Source of the DNA: Streptomyces sp. NBC_01549
GTDB lineage: Bacteria > Actinomycetota > Actinomycetes > Streptomycetales > Streptomycetaceae
Direction: 5' to 3'
DNA: 64,000 bases
NCBI RefSeq assembly: GCF_026339955.1
Contig: NZ_JAPEPW010000001.1
Coordinates: forward strand, 992,001-1,056,000
Below, piece after piece: positions 1 through 8,945 of this stretch. The first letter of the stretch is position 1. Each line of letters starts with the position of its first letter. A model generated the notes under the pieces. That model was not told the DNA's origin. It saw only the letters and a program-made list of their open reading frames with translations, and ran no database searches. Both the position numbers and the translations under genes were made by a program.

Positions 1-391
1 CGAGGTGCTCGCGCGAGAGGAGCGTGAGCAGCCCCTTGCCGAGCGCGTTCTGCGAGCGGGAGAGGCGGGCACGCAGCCGCACCAGGCGCCCGGCGGTCGG
101 CTCCGGGATCTCGATCGCGGGAGCTTCGACAATGGGCGAGGGTTCCTCGACGGCGACCGGCGCCGTCGCCGAGCCGTCGGGGAGATCCACCTCCTCTATC
201 GTCCGGCGCGCCTCGTCGCGCGGGGTCTCGGCCTCGTCGCCGACGTGCGGTTCGGCCGGAGGGGCGGTGATGTCGGGCGTCGTGGGGGGCGCCGGGGGCA
301 GCGGCTTCCTGCGGCGACTGCCGATGAGGAGCCCGCCGAGTGCGCCGATCACGACCACGGCGATGACTACAGCAAGGATGACGGTTTCCAT
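1..391 (-). CDS. ftsY: Signal recognition particle receptor FtsY (N-terminal part only)
   Basis: FtsY is the membrane-associated SRP receptor GTPase that docks ribosome-SRP complexes at the translocon. Only the first 130 codons are in the window; the GTPase domain lies beyond the left edge. The visible part begins with a hydrophobic membrane segment (METVILAVVIAVVVIGALGG) and a basic stop (GSRRKK). A Pro/acidic-rich linker follows, and then the start of the four-helix N domain (LRARLSRSQNALGKGLLTLL), which is typical of actinobacterial FtsY. The ATG is preceded by GGGAG at 395-400. Its position beyond smc and glcP matches Streptomyces gene order. The family call rests on the N-domain motif and on synteny because the G motifs are not visible. 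Confidence 0.88.
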   Translation of the reverse strand, partial: METVILAVVIAVVVIGALGGLLIGSRRRKPLPPAPPTTPDITAPPAEPHVGDEAETPRDEARRTIEEVDLPDGSATAPVAVEEPSPIVEAPAIEIPEPTAGRLVRLRARLSRSQNALGKGLLTLLSREHL

Positions 392-422
392 AACGCTCCC
401 CAGTATCAGCCATCCCCCTCTC

Positions 423-454
423 CGGAGGGATTCTCCGTGTCATCGGAGGGATTC
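423..454. promoter_or_regulatory. Phased direct repeat upstream of the permease gene
   Basis: The 11-base word cggagggattc occurs at 423-433 and again at 444-454. That is exactly 21 bases apart, about two helical turns, so both copies face the same side of the DNA. This arrangement is common for operators bound by dimeric or cooperative regulators. The repeat sits between the divergent ftsY and permease genes. The regulator is unknown. Confidence 0.35.
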
Positions 455-484
455 CGTGGCTTCCTCCGAGAACATGCATCGTAA

Positions 485-512
485 AAGCATAAAAACAAGA
501 CAAAGTATGCTT
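485..512. promoter_or_regulatory. AT-rich inverted repeat before the permease start
   Basis: The arms aagcata (485-491) and tatgctt (506-512) form a 7-bp inverted repeat with a 14-base spacer, inside an unusually A-rich stretch for this genome. It ends eight bases before the permease ATG, so a bound protein would overlap the transcription or translation start. This may be an operator or part of the promoter. Confidence 0.35.
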
Positions 513-519
513 AATTTCC

Positions 520-1986
520 ATGAGGACCACCGACCGCTCCGATGGCGCCCTCGACACACACGCGCACCACGTTCTGGAAACCCGGGGCATCGAGCCCGTC
601 CCCGACTCCGAGCGGCACGCGAAGACCCGCGAACTCCTTCCCACCTGGATCGCCGCCAACATCACCGTCCTGCTGCCGGCCATGGGCGCGACCCTGGCCG
701 TCGCCTACGGACTCAACTTCTGGCAGGCCCTGGTCGTCGGCCTCGCGGCGCCGATCCTGTCGTACGGCCTGGTGGGTCTGGTCGGCATCGCGGGCAAGCG
801 GGGCGGCGCTCCCGGTATGACCCTGTCCCGCGCGGTCTTCGGCCAGCGCGGAAATCTGCTGCCGGGTTCGTTGATCTGGATCGCCCGCTGGGGCTGGGAG
901 ACGATCAACGCGGTGACTGGCTCCTACGCCCTGCTCACCGTCCTGAACGTGGTCTTCGGCATCAGGAGCAACACGTTCCTGATCGTCGCGACGCTGCTGT
1001 TCTTCGTGGTCGCGACGTTCGCGATCTCGGGCCTCGGCATCAGCGCCGTCCGGACGTGCAGCAGGTGGGCGACGTGCCTCTTCGGCGGCTTCTCCGTGCT
1101 CGTTCTCGGACATCTCGTCGCGGACACGGACTGGGGCAGTGTCTTCGGGCGGCCCGCGGGCCCTGCCTCCCTGATGATCACGGGGGTCGGTCTGATCGCG
1201 GCGGGCGGCATCAGCTGGGCGCCGACGGCGCCGGACTTCACGCGCTATCTGCCGCGTACGGCCTCGTCGGCGGCGATCGTCCGCAACTCCGTGGGCGGCG
1301 CCGGCATCGTCGTACTCCCCCTGATCCTGATGGGCGCCGTGATGGCGGTCTCGACGCCGGGCCTGGCCTCGACCGCCGACCCGGTCTCCTTCCTCGGCGC
1401 GACCCTGCCGCTGTGGATCGCGGTGCCCTACCTGCTCATCGCCCTGGTCGGCGTTCTGCTGATCAACGCGATGTCGATGTACTCGGCGGGCTTCACCGCA
1501 CAGACCCTCGGCATCAAGGTGCCGCGGCAGTGGGCGGTCCTGGTCAACGCCGTGATCTCGCTGGTCCTCGGCGGCGTCCTGATGCTGGTGGCGACCTCCT
1601 TCGCGAGCTCGTTCATCGCGTTCCTGTCGCTGCTCGCGGTCGCGTTCTCGGCCTGGGTCGGCGTCTTCGGCGCGGACATGGTGCGCCGCGTGGAGTACGA
1701 CGCCAAGGCCCTGCTCGACACCACGCGCACCAGTGCCTACTGGTACCGGGGCGGCTTCAGCCCGGCCGCGGTCGCCGCGTGGGCGCTGGGGCTCGGCTCG
1801 GGCCTGCTGTTCACCACGTCCGACTGGTTCACGGGTCCGCTGGCGTCGAACAACCCCGTCGGCGAGTACGGCCTCGGCTGGGTGGCGACCAGCGCGGTCT
1901 CCTTCCTGCTGTACGTGGTGCTGCCGAAGCCCGCGGTGGCGCCCGCGGCGCAGCCCGCGAAAGGTTCCGCGACTATGGCTGTCTGA
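520..1986 (+). CDS. NCS1-family nucleobase permease (cytosine/purine type)
   Basis: This is a 488-residue polytopic membrane protein of the nucleobase:cation symporter-1 family (cytosine, purines, allantoin, hydantoin, thiamine). A hydrophilic N-terminus (about 40 residues) is followed by about twelve hydrophobic helices. The first runs through LLPTWIAANITVLLPAMGAT, with the family's conserved NITV/GA signature. The GAPGMTLSRAVFGQRG loop and the RWGWETINA segment are also typical of CodB-like members. The substrate cannot be fixed from sequence; no deaminase or catabolic gene is adjacent. The ATG has no clear ribosome-binding site and lies just after an AT-rich inverted repeat, so translation may be leaderless or weakly initiated. 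Confidence 0.85.
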   Translation: MRTTDRSDGALDTHAHHVLETRGIEPVPDSERHAKTRELLPTWIAANITVLLPAMGATLAVAYGLNFWQALVVGLAAPILSYGLVGLVGIAGKRGGAPGMTLSRAVFGQRGNLLPGSLIWIARWGWETINAVTGSYALLTVLNVVFGIRSNTFLIVATLLFFVVATFAISGLGISAVRTCSRWATCLFGGFSVLVLGHLVADTDWGSVFGRPAGPASLMITGVGLIAAGGISWAPTAPDFTRYLPRTASSAAIVRNSVGGAGIVVLPLILMGAVMAVSTPGLASTADPVSFLGATLPLWIAVPYLLIALVGVLLINAMSMYSAGFTAQTLGIKVPRQWAVLVNAVISLVLGGVLMLVATSFASSFIAFLSLLAVAFSAWVGVFGADMVRRVEYDAKALLDTTRTSAYWYRGGFSPAAVAAWALGLGSGLLFTTSDWFTGPLASNNPVGEYGLGWVATSAVSFLLYVVLPKPAVAPAAQPAKGSATMAV

Positions 1987-2031
1987 CGCCCTGTCAGCTA
2001 CCGTCCCCCTCCACACCGAAGGGGGGCTTCC

Positions 2032-3003
2032 ATGCCCGTAACCGTCGTGCGCTTCAACCTCGTCGACCCCGCCGCCACCCCCGCGTCGCTGAGCGCCCGC
2101 TACAAGGCGGCCATCGAGATGTCCGCCTACGCCGACGACCGCGGCATCACCACCGTGCAGACCGAGGAACACCACGGCGTCGCCAACAACTGGCTGCCCT
2201 CGCCGTTCGCGTTCGCGGGCGCGGTCTTCGGAGCGACCCGCCACCTCGCCGTCACCGTCTCCGCGGTCATCGGCCCGCTGCACGATCCGCTGCGCCTCGC
2301 CGAGGACATCGCCGTACTCGACCTGCTCAGCGGCGGCCGCCTCGTCACCGTCGCGGGCATCGGCTACCGGCCCGAGGAGTACGCCCTGTTCGACGTCGAC
2401 TGGAAGCGGCGCGGGGCACTCCAGGACGAGCTCCTGGAGACGGTGCTGAAGGCGTGGACCGGCGAGGAGTTCACCTACCGGGACCGTACGGTACGCGTCA
2501 CACCGCGCCCGTTCTCCGATCCGCACCCCCTGCTGCTGGTCGGCGGTTCGTCCAGGGCCGCGGCCCGGCGCGCCGCCCGGCTCGGGCTCCCGTTCTTCCC
2601 CAGCGCGCACCTCCCCGAGCTGGAGGCGTACTACAAGGAGCGGCTCGTCGAGTACGGCACCGAGGGCTGGACCATGATGCCCGCCGCCGAGACCCCGCTG
2701 CTGCACATCGCCGAGGACCCGGACCGGGCGTGGGCCGAGTACGGCGGGCACTTCCTGCACGAGGCGCGGACGTACGCCTCCTGGCAGTCCGGTGACATCC
2801 GCTCGGCGGTGAAGTCGGCGGCCACGACGGTGGAGGAACTGCGCGCGGAGGGCGTGTACCGGATCCTCACGCCCGACCAGTGCGTGGCGCAGGGTCTCGA
2901 CAACCACGTGCTGCACCCGCTGTCCGGCGGGATGCCGATCGACGAGGGCTGGCGCAGCCTGCACCTGTTCTGCGAAGACGTACTGCCCCGGCTCGGGGAG
3001 TGA
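2032..3003 (+). CDS. LLM-class flavin-dependent oxidoreductase
   Basis: This 323-residue TIM-barrel protein belongs to the luciferase-like monooxygenase family, which uses reduced FMN or F420. The visible family marks are the N-terminal strand VTVVRFNLVDP, the AIEMSAYADDRGITTVQTEEHH segment (the TxEHH-type motif), the PLRLAEDIAVLDLLSGGRL motif that follows the flavin pocket, and HPLLLVGGSSRAAARRAARLG. A strong GGGGGG ribosome-binding site precedes the ATG, 45 bases after the permease stop, so the two may be co-transcribed. cofC for coenzyme F420 synthesis lies 35 kb away, so either cofactor is possible. The substrate is unknown. Confidence 0.88.
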   Translation: MPVTVVRFNLVDPAATPASLSARYKAAIEMSAYADDRGITTVQTEEHHGVANNWLPSPFAFAGAVFGATRHLAVTVSAVIGPLHDPLRLAEDIAVLDLLSGGRLVTVAGIGYRPEEYALFDVDWKRRGALQDELLETVLKAWTGEEFTYRDRTVRVTPRPFSDPHPLLLVGGSSRAAARRAARLGLPFFPSAHLPELEAYYKERLVEYGTEGWTMMPAAETPLLHIAEDPDRAWAEYGGHFLHEARTYASWQSGDIRSAVKSAATTVEELRAEGVYRILTPDQCVAQGLDNHVLHPLSGGMPIDEGWRSLHLFCEDVLPRLGE

Positions 3004-3019
3004 GCCGGGGCAGTACGTC
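2977..3019. terminator. Perfect 18-bp hairpin spanning the oxidoreductase stop codon
   Basis: The arms 2977-2994 and 3002-3019 are perfectly complementary over 18 bp with a 7-base loop. The TGA stop at 3001-3003 falls at the loop/right-arm junction, so the left arm is coding sequence. It separates this gene from the convergent glcP gene and could terminate both. Confidence 0.8.
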
Positions 3020-3090
3020 TTACGGGTACGAGGAGAGGGGCAGCGGGGACTTGGCCCTTCTCCTCGAGTCTCGGGGCCTCTTCAGGAGGC

Positions 3091-4509
3091 TCAGCCCATT
3101 TCCTCCAACGTCTTGCCCTTGGTCTCCTTGACGTACTTGAGCACGAAGGGGATGGAGAGCGCGGCGAAGATCGTGTAGATCACGTAGGTCGCGGAGAGGT
3201 TCCAGTCGGCCAGCGACGGGAAGCTCGCGGTGATGGCCCAGTTGGCGATCCACTGCGCGGAGGCGGCGACACCCAGGGCGGCGGCGCGGATCTTGTTCGG
3301 GAACATCTCGCCGAGGAAGACCCAGACCACGACACCCCAGGAGAGGGCGAAGAAGAGGACGAAGACGTGCGCGGCGATCAGGGCGGTCCAGCCCTGGGCG
3401 GCCGGCAGCTTGCCGTCCACGAGGTCGTACGAGAAGGCCCAGGCCTCCAGCGCGAGGCCGATGGCCATGCCCACGGAGCCGATGAGCGCGAGCGGCCGAC
3501 GGCCGATCCGGTCGACGAAGATCATGGCGATCACGGTGCCGACGATGTTGATGATCGACGTCGTGAACGAGTAGAAGAACGACTGCGAGGGGTCGACACC
3601 GACCGACTGCCACAGCGTCGAGGAGTAGTAGAACGCGACGTTGATGCCGACGAACTGCTGGAAGACCGAGAGGCCGATACCGATCCAGACGATCGGCTTG
3701 AAGAAGAAGCCGCCGCCGAGCAGGTCCTTGAAGGTCGACTTGTGCTCGCTCTTCATGGCGTGCTCGATCTCGGCGACGCGGGCCTTCAGGTCGATCTTGT
3801 CCCCCTCGACCTCCTTGAGCACCTCGCGGGCGCGCTCTTCCTTGCCCACGGAGATCAGGAAGCGCGGCGACTCGGGGATCGCGAAGGAGAGCAGACCGTA
3901 GAGGACGGCCGGGACGACCATGACGCCGAGCATGACCTGCCAGGCCTCGATGCCCATCAGCTTGCCGCGCTGGTCACCGCCGGCGGCGTTCAGGATGCCC
4001 CAGTTGACCAGCTGCGAAATGGCGATGCCGACGACGATCGCGGCCTGCTGGAAGGAGCCCAGTCGTCCGCGGTACGCGGCCGGGGAGACCTCGGCGATGT
4101 AGGCGGGGCCGATGACGGAGGCCATACCGATGGCGAATCCGCCGATGATGCGCCAGAAGGCGAGGTCCCACAGCGCGAAGGGCAGCGCGGAACCGACGGC
4201 GCTGACCGTGAAGAGGGCGGCGGAGATCTGCATGCACCGGATGCGGCCGATGCGGTCGGCTATGCGGCCCGCGGTCGCCGCGCCGATGGCGCAGCCGATC
4301 AGCGCGATGGCGATGACCTGGGCCAGGGTCGCGGAGCCGATGTCGTAGCGGCTTCGGATGGCCTCGACGGCACCATTGATCACGGCACTGTCGTAACCGA
4401 AGAGGAAGCCGCCCATAGCGGCCGCCGCCGCGATGAAGATGACATGCCCGAGATGTTCGGGATGAGCCGTCCTGGCTCCTGGTCGGGGCGCCTGCGCGGT
4501 GCTGGTCAC
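3091..4509 (-). CDS. glcP: Glucose permease, MFS sugar porter
   Basis: This is a 472-residue, twelve-helix sugar:proton symporter. Sugar-porter signatures appear in order: FGYDSAVINGA in helix 1, GRIADRIGRI between helices 2 and 3, PESPRFL before the central loop, QQFVGINVAFYYSS in helix 7, DRIGRRPL between helices 8 and 9, and VKETKGKTLEEM at the C-terminus. Length and position (next to smc) match S. coelicolor GlcP, the main glucose uptake system and part of glucose control (established knowledge). I place the start at a GTG with GAGGAG at 4516-4521; a longer in-frame ATG at 4596 lacks a ribosome-binding site and adds a non-family leader. A palindrome upstream suggests a LacI-type repressor. 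Confidence 0.9.
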   Translation of the reverse strand: MTSTAQAPRPGARTAHPEHLGHVIFIAAAAAMGGFLFGYDSAVINGAVEAIRSRYDIGSATLAQVIAIALIGCAIGAATAGRIADRIGRIRCMQISAALFTVSAVGSALPFALWDLAFWRIIGGFAIGMASVIGPAYIAEVSPAAYRGRLGSFQQAAIVVGIAISQLVNWGILNAAGGDQRGKLMGIEAWQVMLGVMVVPAVLYGLLSFAIPESPRFLISVGKEERAREVLKEVEGDKIDLKARVAEIEHAMKSEHKSTFKDLLGGGFFFKPIVWIGIGLSVFQQFVGINVAFYYSSTLWQSVGVDPSQSFFYSFTTSIINIVGTVIAMIFVDRIGRRPLALIGSVGMAIGLALEAWAFSYDLVDGKLPAAQGWTALIAAHVFVLFFALSWGVVVWVFLGEMFPNKIRAAALGVAASAQWIANWAITASFPSLADWNLSATYVIYTIFAALSIPFVLKYVKETKGKTLEEMG

Positions 4510-4618
4510 GTGTAACTCCTCGGGCCACCCGGCCTCGCTGCCGGGGGGGTGTGGGGGCAAGCCCTTCGGTGGTACCAGTGCCGCATAACTTCGCACTGCC
4601 CACCACCTGAAGGTAAAA

Positions 4619-4628
4619 GCAACGTTGC
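4619..4628. promoter_or_regulatory. Candidate LacI-type operator upstream of glcP
   Basis: The perfect palindrome gcaacgttgc with a central CG is the layout used by LacI/GalR-family regulators of sugar genes. It lies about 110 bases upstream of the glcP GTG. No LacI-family gene is nearby, so this is inference from symmetry and context only. Confidence 0.4.
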
Positions 4629-4761
4629 AGAGACTATGCCTTCAAGTTCTGAAGTCAACAGTTCGACAGCTGTGACTTTTTCGCACTCGAGGGGTCATCA
4701 TGCGTTCACTACTTGAATCAAACTAGAAGCCCAGGTCATGACCGGTGTGCGCTACACGCAT

Positions 4762-7700
4762 CTAGCGGAGCCGCTGGCTGATGACCTTCGACACACCGTC
4801 GCCCTGCATGGAGACGCCGTACAGCGCGTCGGCGACCTCCATCGTCCGCTTCTGGTGCGTGATCACGATCAGCTGCGAGGCCTCCTGCAGCTCCTGCATG
4901 ATCCGGATCAGCCGCTGCAGGTTGGTGTCGTCGAGCGCCGCCTCCACCTCGTCCATCACATAGAACGGACTGGGTCGCGCCTTGAAGATCGACACAAGGA
5001 GCGCGACGGCGGTGAGGGACCTCTCCCCACCGGACAGCAGGGACAGCCGCTTCACCTTCTTGCCGGGGGGCCGCGCCTCGACGTCCACACCCGTGGTGAG
5101 CATGTTGTCGGGGTCGGTCAGGATCAGCCGCCCGTCCCCTCCCGGGAACAGCCTGCTGAAGACGCCCTCGAACTCACGTGCGGTGTCCCGGTACGCCTCC
5201 GTGAAGACCTGTTCGACGCGCTCGTCGACCTCCTTCACCACCTGCAGCAGATCGGCCCGCGTCTTCTTGAGGTCCTCCAGCTGCTCGCTGAGGAACTTGT
5301 GACGCTCCTCCAACGCGGCGAACTCCTCCAGCGCCAGCGGATTGACCTTCCCCAGCTGCGCGTAGGCCCGCTCGGCCGACTTGAGCCGTCGCTCCTGCTC
5401 GGCACGGTGGAACGGCCGGGGCTGATTGCGCGGGTGCTCGGGATCCTCGGGCAGTTCCTCACCCTCGGCGGGGAGCGAGGGCGGCACGAGCTGGCCCGGA
5501 CCGTAGTCCGCGACAAGCCCCGCCGGTTCGACACCGAGCTCCTCCAGCGCCTTCGTCTCCAGCTGCTCTATCCGCAGCCGCTTCTCCGCGCCGAGTACCT
5601 CGCCGCGGTGAACCGAATCCGTGAGTTTGTCGAGCTCGGCCTTGAGGTCACGGCCTTCGTTGCGCGCGGCGACAAGATCCTGCTCACGGCGGGCCTTGGC
5701 CGTGTCGGCGGCGGTGCGCTCCTCCTCGGCCCGGCGCAGCGACACCTCGACATGCGCGAGGAGTTGCCGCGCTCCGGAGGCGACCGCCTCGGCCACCGTC
5801 GCCTCGTGCCGCAGCCGGGCCCGTCGTTGCTCCGCACGCGCGCGTGCCTCCCGTTCCGCCCGCGCGGCCCGGTCGAGTCCGTCGGCCCGTCCCGCGAGCC
5901 CCTTCACCCGCTCCTCGTGCGTACGCACCTGGAGGCGGGCCTCCATCTCGGTCTGCCGCGCGTTGGCCCCGTCCGCGGCGAGCCGGTCCCGTACCGCGGT
6001 GTCGGGCTCCTCCTCGACGGGCATCTCCTCGGCCACGGCCAGCCGCTCGGCCAGTTCCTCGGCCTCCTCCACGGCCCGGTCGAGCGCCTCCTGCGCCCGC
6101 GCCGCGGCGGCGGTGCTCCGCTCGGCCTCCCCGGCCGCACCGCGCGCCTGCCCGGCCAGCCGCCCCAACTGCTGGGCCACGGACGACTTCTCCCGCTCGG
6201 CGGCCCGCCGCCGCTCCCCCAGCTCCTCGACGAGCGCGGCCCGCTCCCCCCGCTCCTCGGCGGCCCGGTGCTGCGCCGCGCCGAGTTCCTCGCAGCGCAC
6301 GGCGAGCTCCTCGAGCTCGGCCGCCGCCTCGTCGACGGACGCCTGTACTTCGAGAAGGCTGGGCGCTCCGGCGGACCCACCATGCGCGAAGTGCGCTCCG
6401 AGCAGGTCCCCCTCCGCGGTGACCGCGGTCAACTCCGGCCGCGCGTAGACCAGGTCCTCGGCGTCCTCCAGGGTGCCGACCACGACGATCCCCCGCAGCA
6501 GCCGCCGTACGGCGGGCATGAGCTCGGCGGGACCACGGACCAGGTCGGCGGCGTACGGCGGCCCGGTGGGGGCCGTCTGCGGGGCCACGTCACCGGAGGT
6601 GACGTCCGGAGTCCGGGCCCCCGGGACGGCCCTTGGAGTCGCGTCGCCCTCAGATGCCGTGAAGGGGCCTGCACCGCCGGATGCGTCACGCCCCCCGGGG
6701 TGGCCGGCGCCGGGCACCGTGCGGGAAGTGCTGTCACCCGCCGCCCCGTGCTGCCCGGTGCCGTCGATACCCCTGGTTTCCCGAATCCCCGCCTCCTCCG
6801 GCGCCCTGGCCAGCAGCAGGGCCGCCCGGCCCGCGTCCTGCTTGCGCAGCAGACGGATGGCTTCGGCGGCCGAGGCCGGGGTGGTGACCGCGATGGCGTC
6901 CGCCGCGGCGCCGAAGGCGGCGGCGAGCGCGACCTCGTGGCCGGGGGTGACGGACAGCAGCTCGGCCGCGGGACCGAGGAGCCCTGTGAGGCGGTCCCTG
7001 GCCCCCAGGAGCGCCCCCGTGCCGTCCTTGCGCCGCAGCCCCAGGGCGAGGGCCTCATGGCGGGCCTGGGTCGCGGCGCGCCTGCGTTCGGCCGCCGTGG
7101 CCGCCTCACGGGCGGCGCTCAGCGCGGCCTCCGCCTCGGACAGCGCCCGCTTGGCCGCCTCGTGCCGCTCCGTCAGCTCCGCGTCGCCCGCGTCCAGGCC
7201 GTCGACCTCGGCCTGCAACTGCTCGTACTCCTCCTGCGCGGCGAACGCCCGCTCCTGGGCCTCGTCACGGGCGACGGCGAGCCGGTCGATCTCGGCCTGG
7301 GCGGAGGCCGCCCGTGAACGGGCGGCGTTGACCTGGCCGTTGAGGCGGGCCAGGCCCTCGCGGCGGTCGGCGATGGCGCGGGCCACGTCCTTGAGGCGGC
7401 GCTCCTCGACGGCGAGCTCGCGCTCCAGCTCGGCCCGGTGCGCGACCGTGTCCTCCAGGGCGTGCTCGGCCGCCTCCAGGGCCGCTTCGAGCTCGGCCTC
7501 CTGCTCACGGATCCGCGCGGCCTCGCGCTCCATGTCCTCGGGGTCGCGCCCGCGCCGCTCCTCGGCGGGCGCCGAAGTGGCACTCTTCACCCGCGCGTCG
7601 GCCAGCGAGATCGTGCCGCGCACCCGCTCGGCGAGCTGTGAGAGCTCGTACCAGGTCTGCTGGGCGCGCTGGAGCCGGGGCGTGAGCCGACGGACCTCGT

Positions 7701-8520
7701 CCTCCAGGAGCGCTTCCCGCTGGAGCGCCCTCTTCAGTTCGGCCTCGGCCGTTTCCTTGCGTTGTTTGAGCGCGGCCTCGTCGGCGATCTCGGACTGGAG
7801 CGCCTGCCGCAGTCGTACGAGATCGTCGGCGAGCAGACGGAGGCGGGCGTCGCGCAGGTCGGCCTGGATGACGGCGGCGCGGCGGGCCACTGCGGCCTGC
7901 CGGCCCAGCGGCTTGAGCTGGCGGCGCAGTTCGTCGGTGAGGTCCTGGACGCGGGCCAGGTTCGCCTGCATCGCGTCCAGCTTCCGCAGCGCCTTCTCCT
8001 TGCGCTTGCGGTGCTTGAGGACGCCCGCCGCCTCCTCGATGAACGCGCGGCGTCCCATCGGGTCGGCGTGCAGGACGGAGTCGAGCTGGCCCTGCCCGAC
8101 GATGACGTGCATCTCGCGGCCGATGCCGGAGTCGGACAGCAGCTCCTGGATGTCCAGGAGACGGCAGGTGTCACCGTTGATCTGGTACTCGCTGCCGCCG
8201 TTGCGGAACATGATCCGCGTGATGGTGACCTCGGCGTACTCGATGGGCAGCGCCCCGTCGGAGTTGTCGATGGTCAGGGACACCTCGGCCCGGCCGAGCG
8301 GCGGCCGCCCCGTGGTGCCGGCGAAGATGACGTCCTCCATCTTGCCGCCGCGCAGCGACTTGGCCCCCTGCTCACCCATGACCCAGCTCAGGGCGTCCAC
8401 GACATTGGACTTGCCCGAACCATTGGGGCCCACGACACAGGTGATGCCCGGCTCGAACCGCAGCGTGGTCGCCGAGGCGAACGACTTGAACCCGCGCAGG
8501 GTCAGGGCCTTGAGGTGCAC
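4762..8520 (-). CDS. smc: Chromosome segregation ATPase SMC
   Basis: SMC is the condensin core ATPase that, with ScpAB, loops and compacts the chromosome. The protein has 1252 residues. The N-terminal head has the Walker A loop VVGPNGSGKSNVVDALSW near residue 35. Two long coiled-coil arms flank a central hinge. The C-terminal head has the LSLLSGGERSLTAVALLV signature and the Walker B VMDEVEAALDD. The GTG start at 8520 gives the standard MHLKALTLRGFKSF N-terminus. The hinge carries about 75 extra low-complexity Gly/Pro/Thr/Ala residues (about 581-655), which explains why it is longer than the usual 1180-1200. It lies upstream of glcP on the same strand with a 252-base spacer. Confidence 0.97.
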   Translation of the reverse strand: MHLKALTLRGFKSFASATTLRFEPGITCVVGPNGSGKSNVVDALSWVMGEQGAKSLRGGKMEDVIFAGTTGRPPLGRAEVSLTIDNSDGALPIEYAEVTITRIMFRNGGSEYQINGDTCRLLDIQELLSDSGIGREMHVIVGQGQLDSVLHADPMGRRAFIEEAAGVLKHRKRKEKALRKLDAMQANLARVQDLTDELRRQLKPLGRQAAVARRAAVIQADLRDARLRLLADDLVRLRQALQSEIADEAALKQRKETAEAELKRALQREALLEDEVRRLTPRLQRAQQTWYELSQLAERVRGTISLADARVKSATSAPAEERRGRDPEDMEREAARIREQEAELEAALEAAEHALEDTVAHRAELERELAVEERRLKDVARAIADRREGLARLNGQVNAARSRAASAQAEIDRLAVARDEAQERAFAAQEEYEQLQAEVDGLDAGDAELTERHEAAKRALSEAEAALSAAREAATAAERRRAATQARHEALALGLRRKDGTGALLGARDRLTGLLGPAAELLSVTPGHEVALAAAFGAAADAIAVTTPASAAEAIRLLRKQDAGRAALLLARAPEEAGIRETRGIDGTGQHGAAGDSTSRTVPGAGHPGGRDASGGAGPFTASEGDATPRAVPGARTPDVTSGDVAPQTAPTGPPYAADLVRGPAELMPAVRRLLRGIVVVGTLEDAEDLVYARPELTAVTAEGDLLGAHFAHGGSAGAPSLLEVQASVDEAAAELEELAVRCEELGAAQHRAAEERGERAALVEELGERRRAAEREKSSVAQQLGRLAGQARGAAGEAERSTAAAARAQEALDRAVEEAEELAERLAVAEEMPVEEEPDTAVRDRLAADGANARQTEMEARLQVRTHEERVKGLAGRADGLDRAARAEREARARAEQRRARLRHEATVAEAVASGARQLLAHVEVSLRRAEEERTAADTAKARREQDLVAARNEGRDLKAELDKLTDSVHRGEVLGAEKRLRIEQLETKALEELGVEPAGLVADYGPGQLVPPSLPAEGEELPEDPEHPRNQPRPFHRAEQERRLKSAERAYAQLGKVNPLALEEFAALEERHKFLSEQLEDLKKTRADLLQVVKEVDERVEQVFTEAYRDTAREFEGVFSRLFPGGDGRLILTDPDNMLTTGVDVEARPPGKKVKRLSLLSGGERSLTAVALLVSIFKARPSPFYVMDEVEAALDDTNLQRLIRIMQELQEASQLIVITHQKRTMEVADALYGVSMQGDGVSKVISQRLR

Positions 8521-8649
8521 GCCGCCGGACTCTACCTTTCGGGCTGGTCTCACTCCATGAACCCGCGGTTTCACCCATGAACGTGCAGGGCACACCAGAC
8601 GTTAAAGAGTGGGAGGGCACACGGGGGAAAGACACGCGGGGGAAAGAAG

Positions 8650-8674
8650 AAGGGACGCCGAAGAGGCGTCCCTT
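8650..8674 (-). terminator. Intrinsic terminator after the coiled-coil gene
   Basis: The 10-bp perfect arms 8650-8659 and 8665-8674 enclose a 5-base loop. Read on the minus strand, a T-rich tail (TTCTTCTTT) follows. It lies 67 bases past the stop of the 67-residue coiled-coil gene and upstream of smc, so smc must have its own promoter. Confidence 0.75.
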
Positions 8675-8741
8675 GCAAATCTGACAACTTAGCGGTTGAC
8701 ACGGGCAACCCAACCACTGCTGTCGTAGTGCGGTGCAGTGA

Positions 8742-8945
8742 TCAGGTGAGCGCAGGCTCCGCCTGGGGTACGTCGATGCTCTCGAGAAGCGAGTCGTGAG
8801 AAGCGGCAGCCGCGAGCGCGTCGTTCTCGGCCTGAATCCGTACGAGCTCGGATTCGAGGTCCTGGACGCGCTGCTGGAGCCGTCGCATCTCGGCGATGAG
8901 TCGCGGGTCGGAACCGCCGACGTAACCGAGAAGCGCCTTTGCCAT
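8742..8945 (-). CDS. Small conserved coiled-coil protein, function unknown
   Basis: This 67-residue protein begins MAKALLGYVGGSDPRLIAEM. A single amphipathic coiled-coil helix follows (about residues 15-48, RRLQQRVQDLESELVRIQAE), then a short acidic tail. The ATG at 8945 has GGAGG ten bases upstream; an upstream in-frame ATG would add 26 residues without a ribosome-binding site. The GYVGGSDPR start is familiar from actinomycete genomes as a conserved hypothetical protein next to smc/acyP. A coiled coil beside smc is suggestive, but no interaction can be claimed. Confidence 0.85.
   Translation of the reverse strand: MAKALLGYVGGSDPRLIAEMRRLQQRVQDLESELVRIQAENDALAAAASHDSLLESIDVPQAEPALT

Noticed and set aside
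3367..4515. Long open frames on the strand opposite glcP, and similar ones opposite smc, accB and both cvnA genes
   Set aside because: They are Arg/Gly/Asp-rich or Ser-rich translations with no family resemblance and mirror the GC-rich third positions of well-identified genes.
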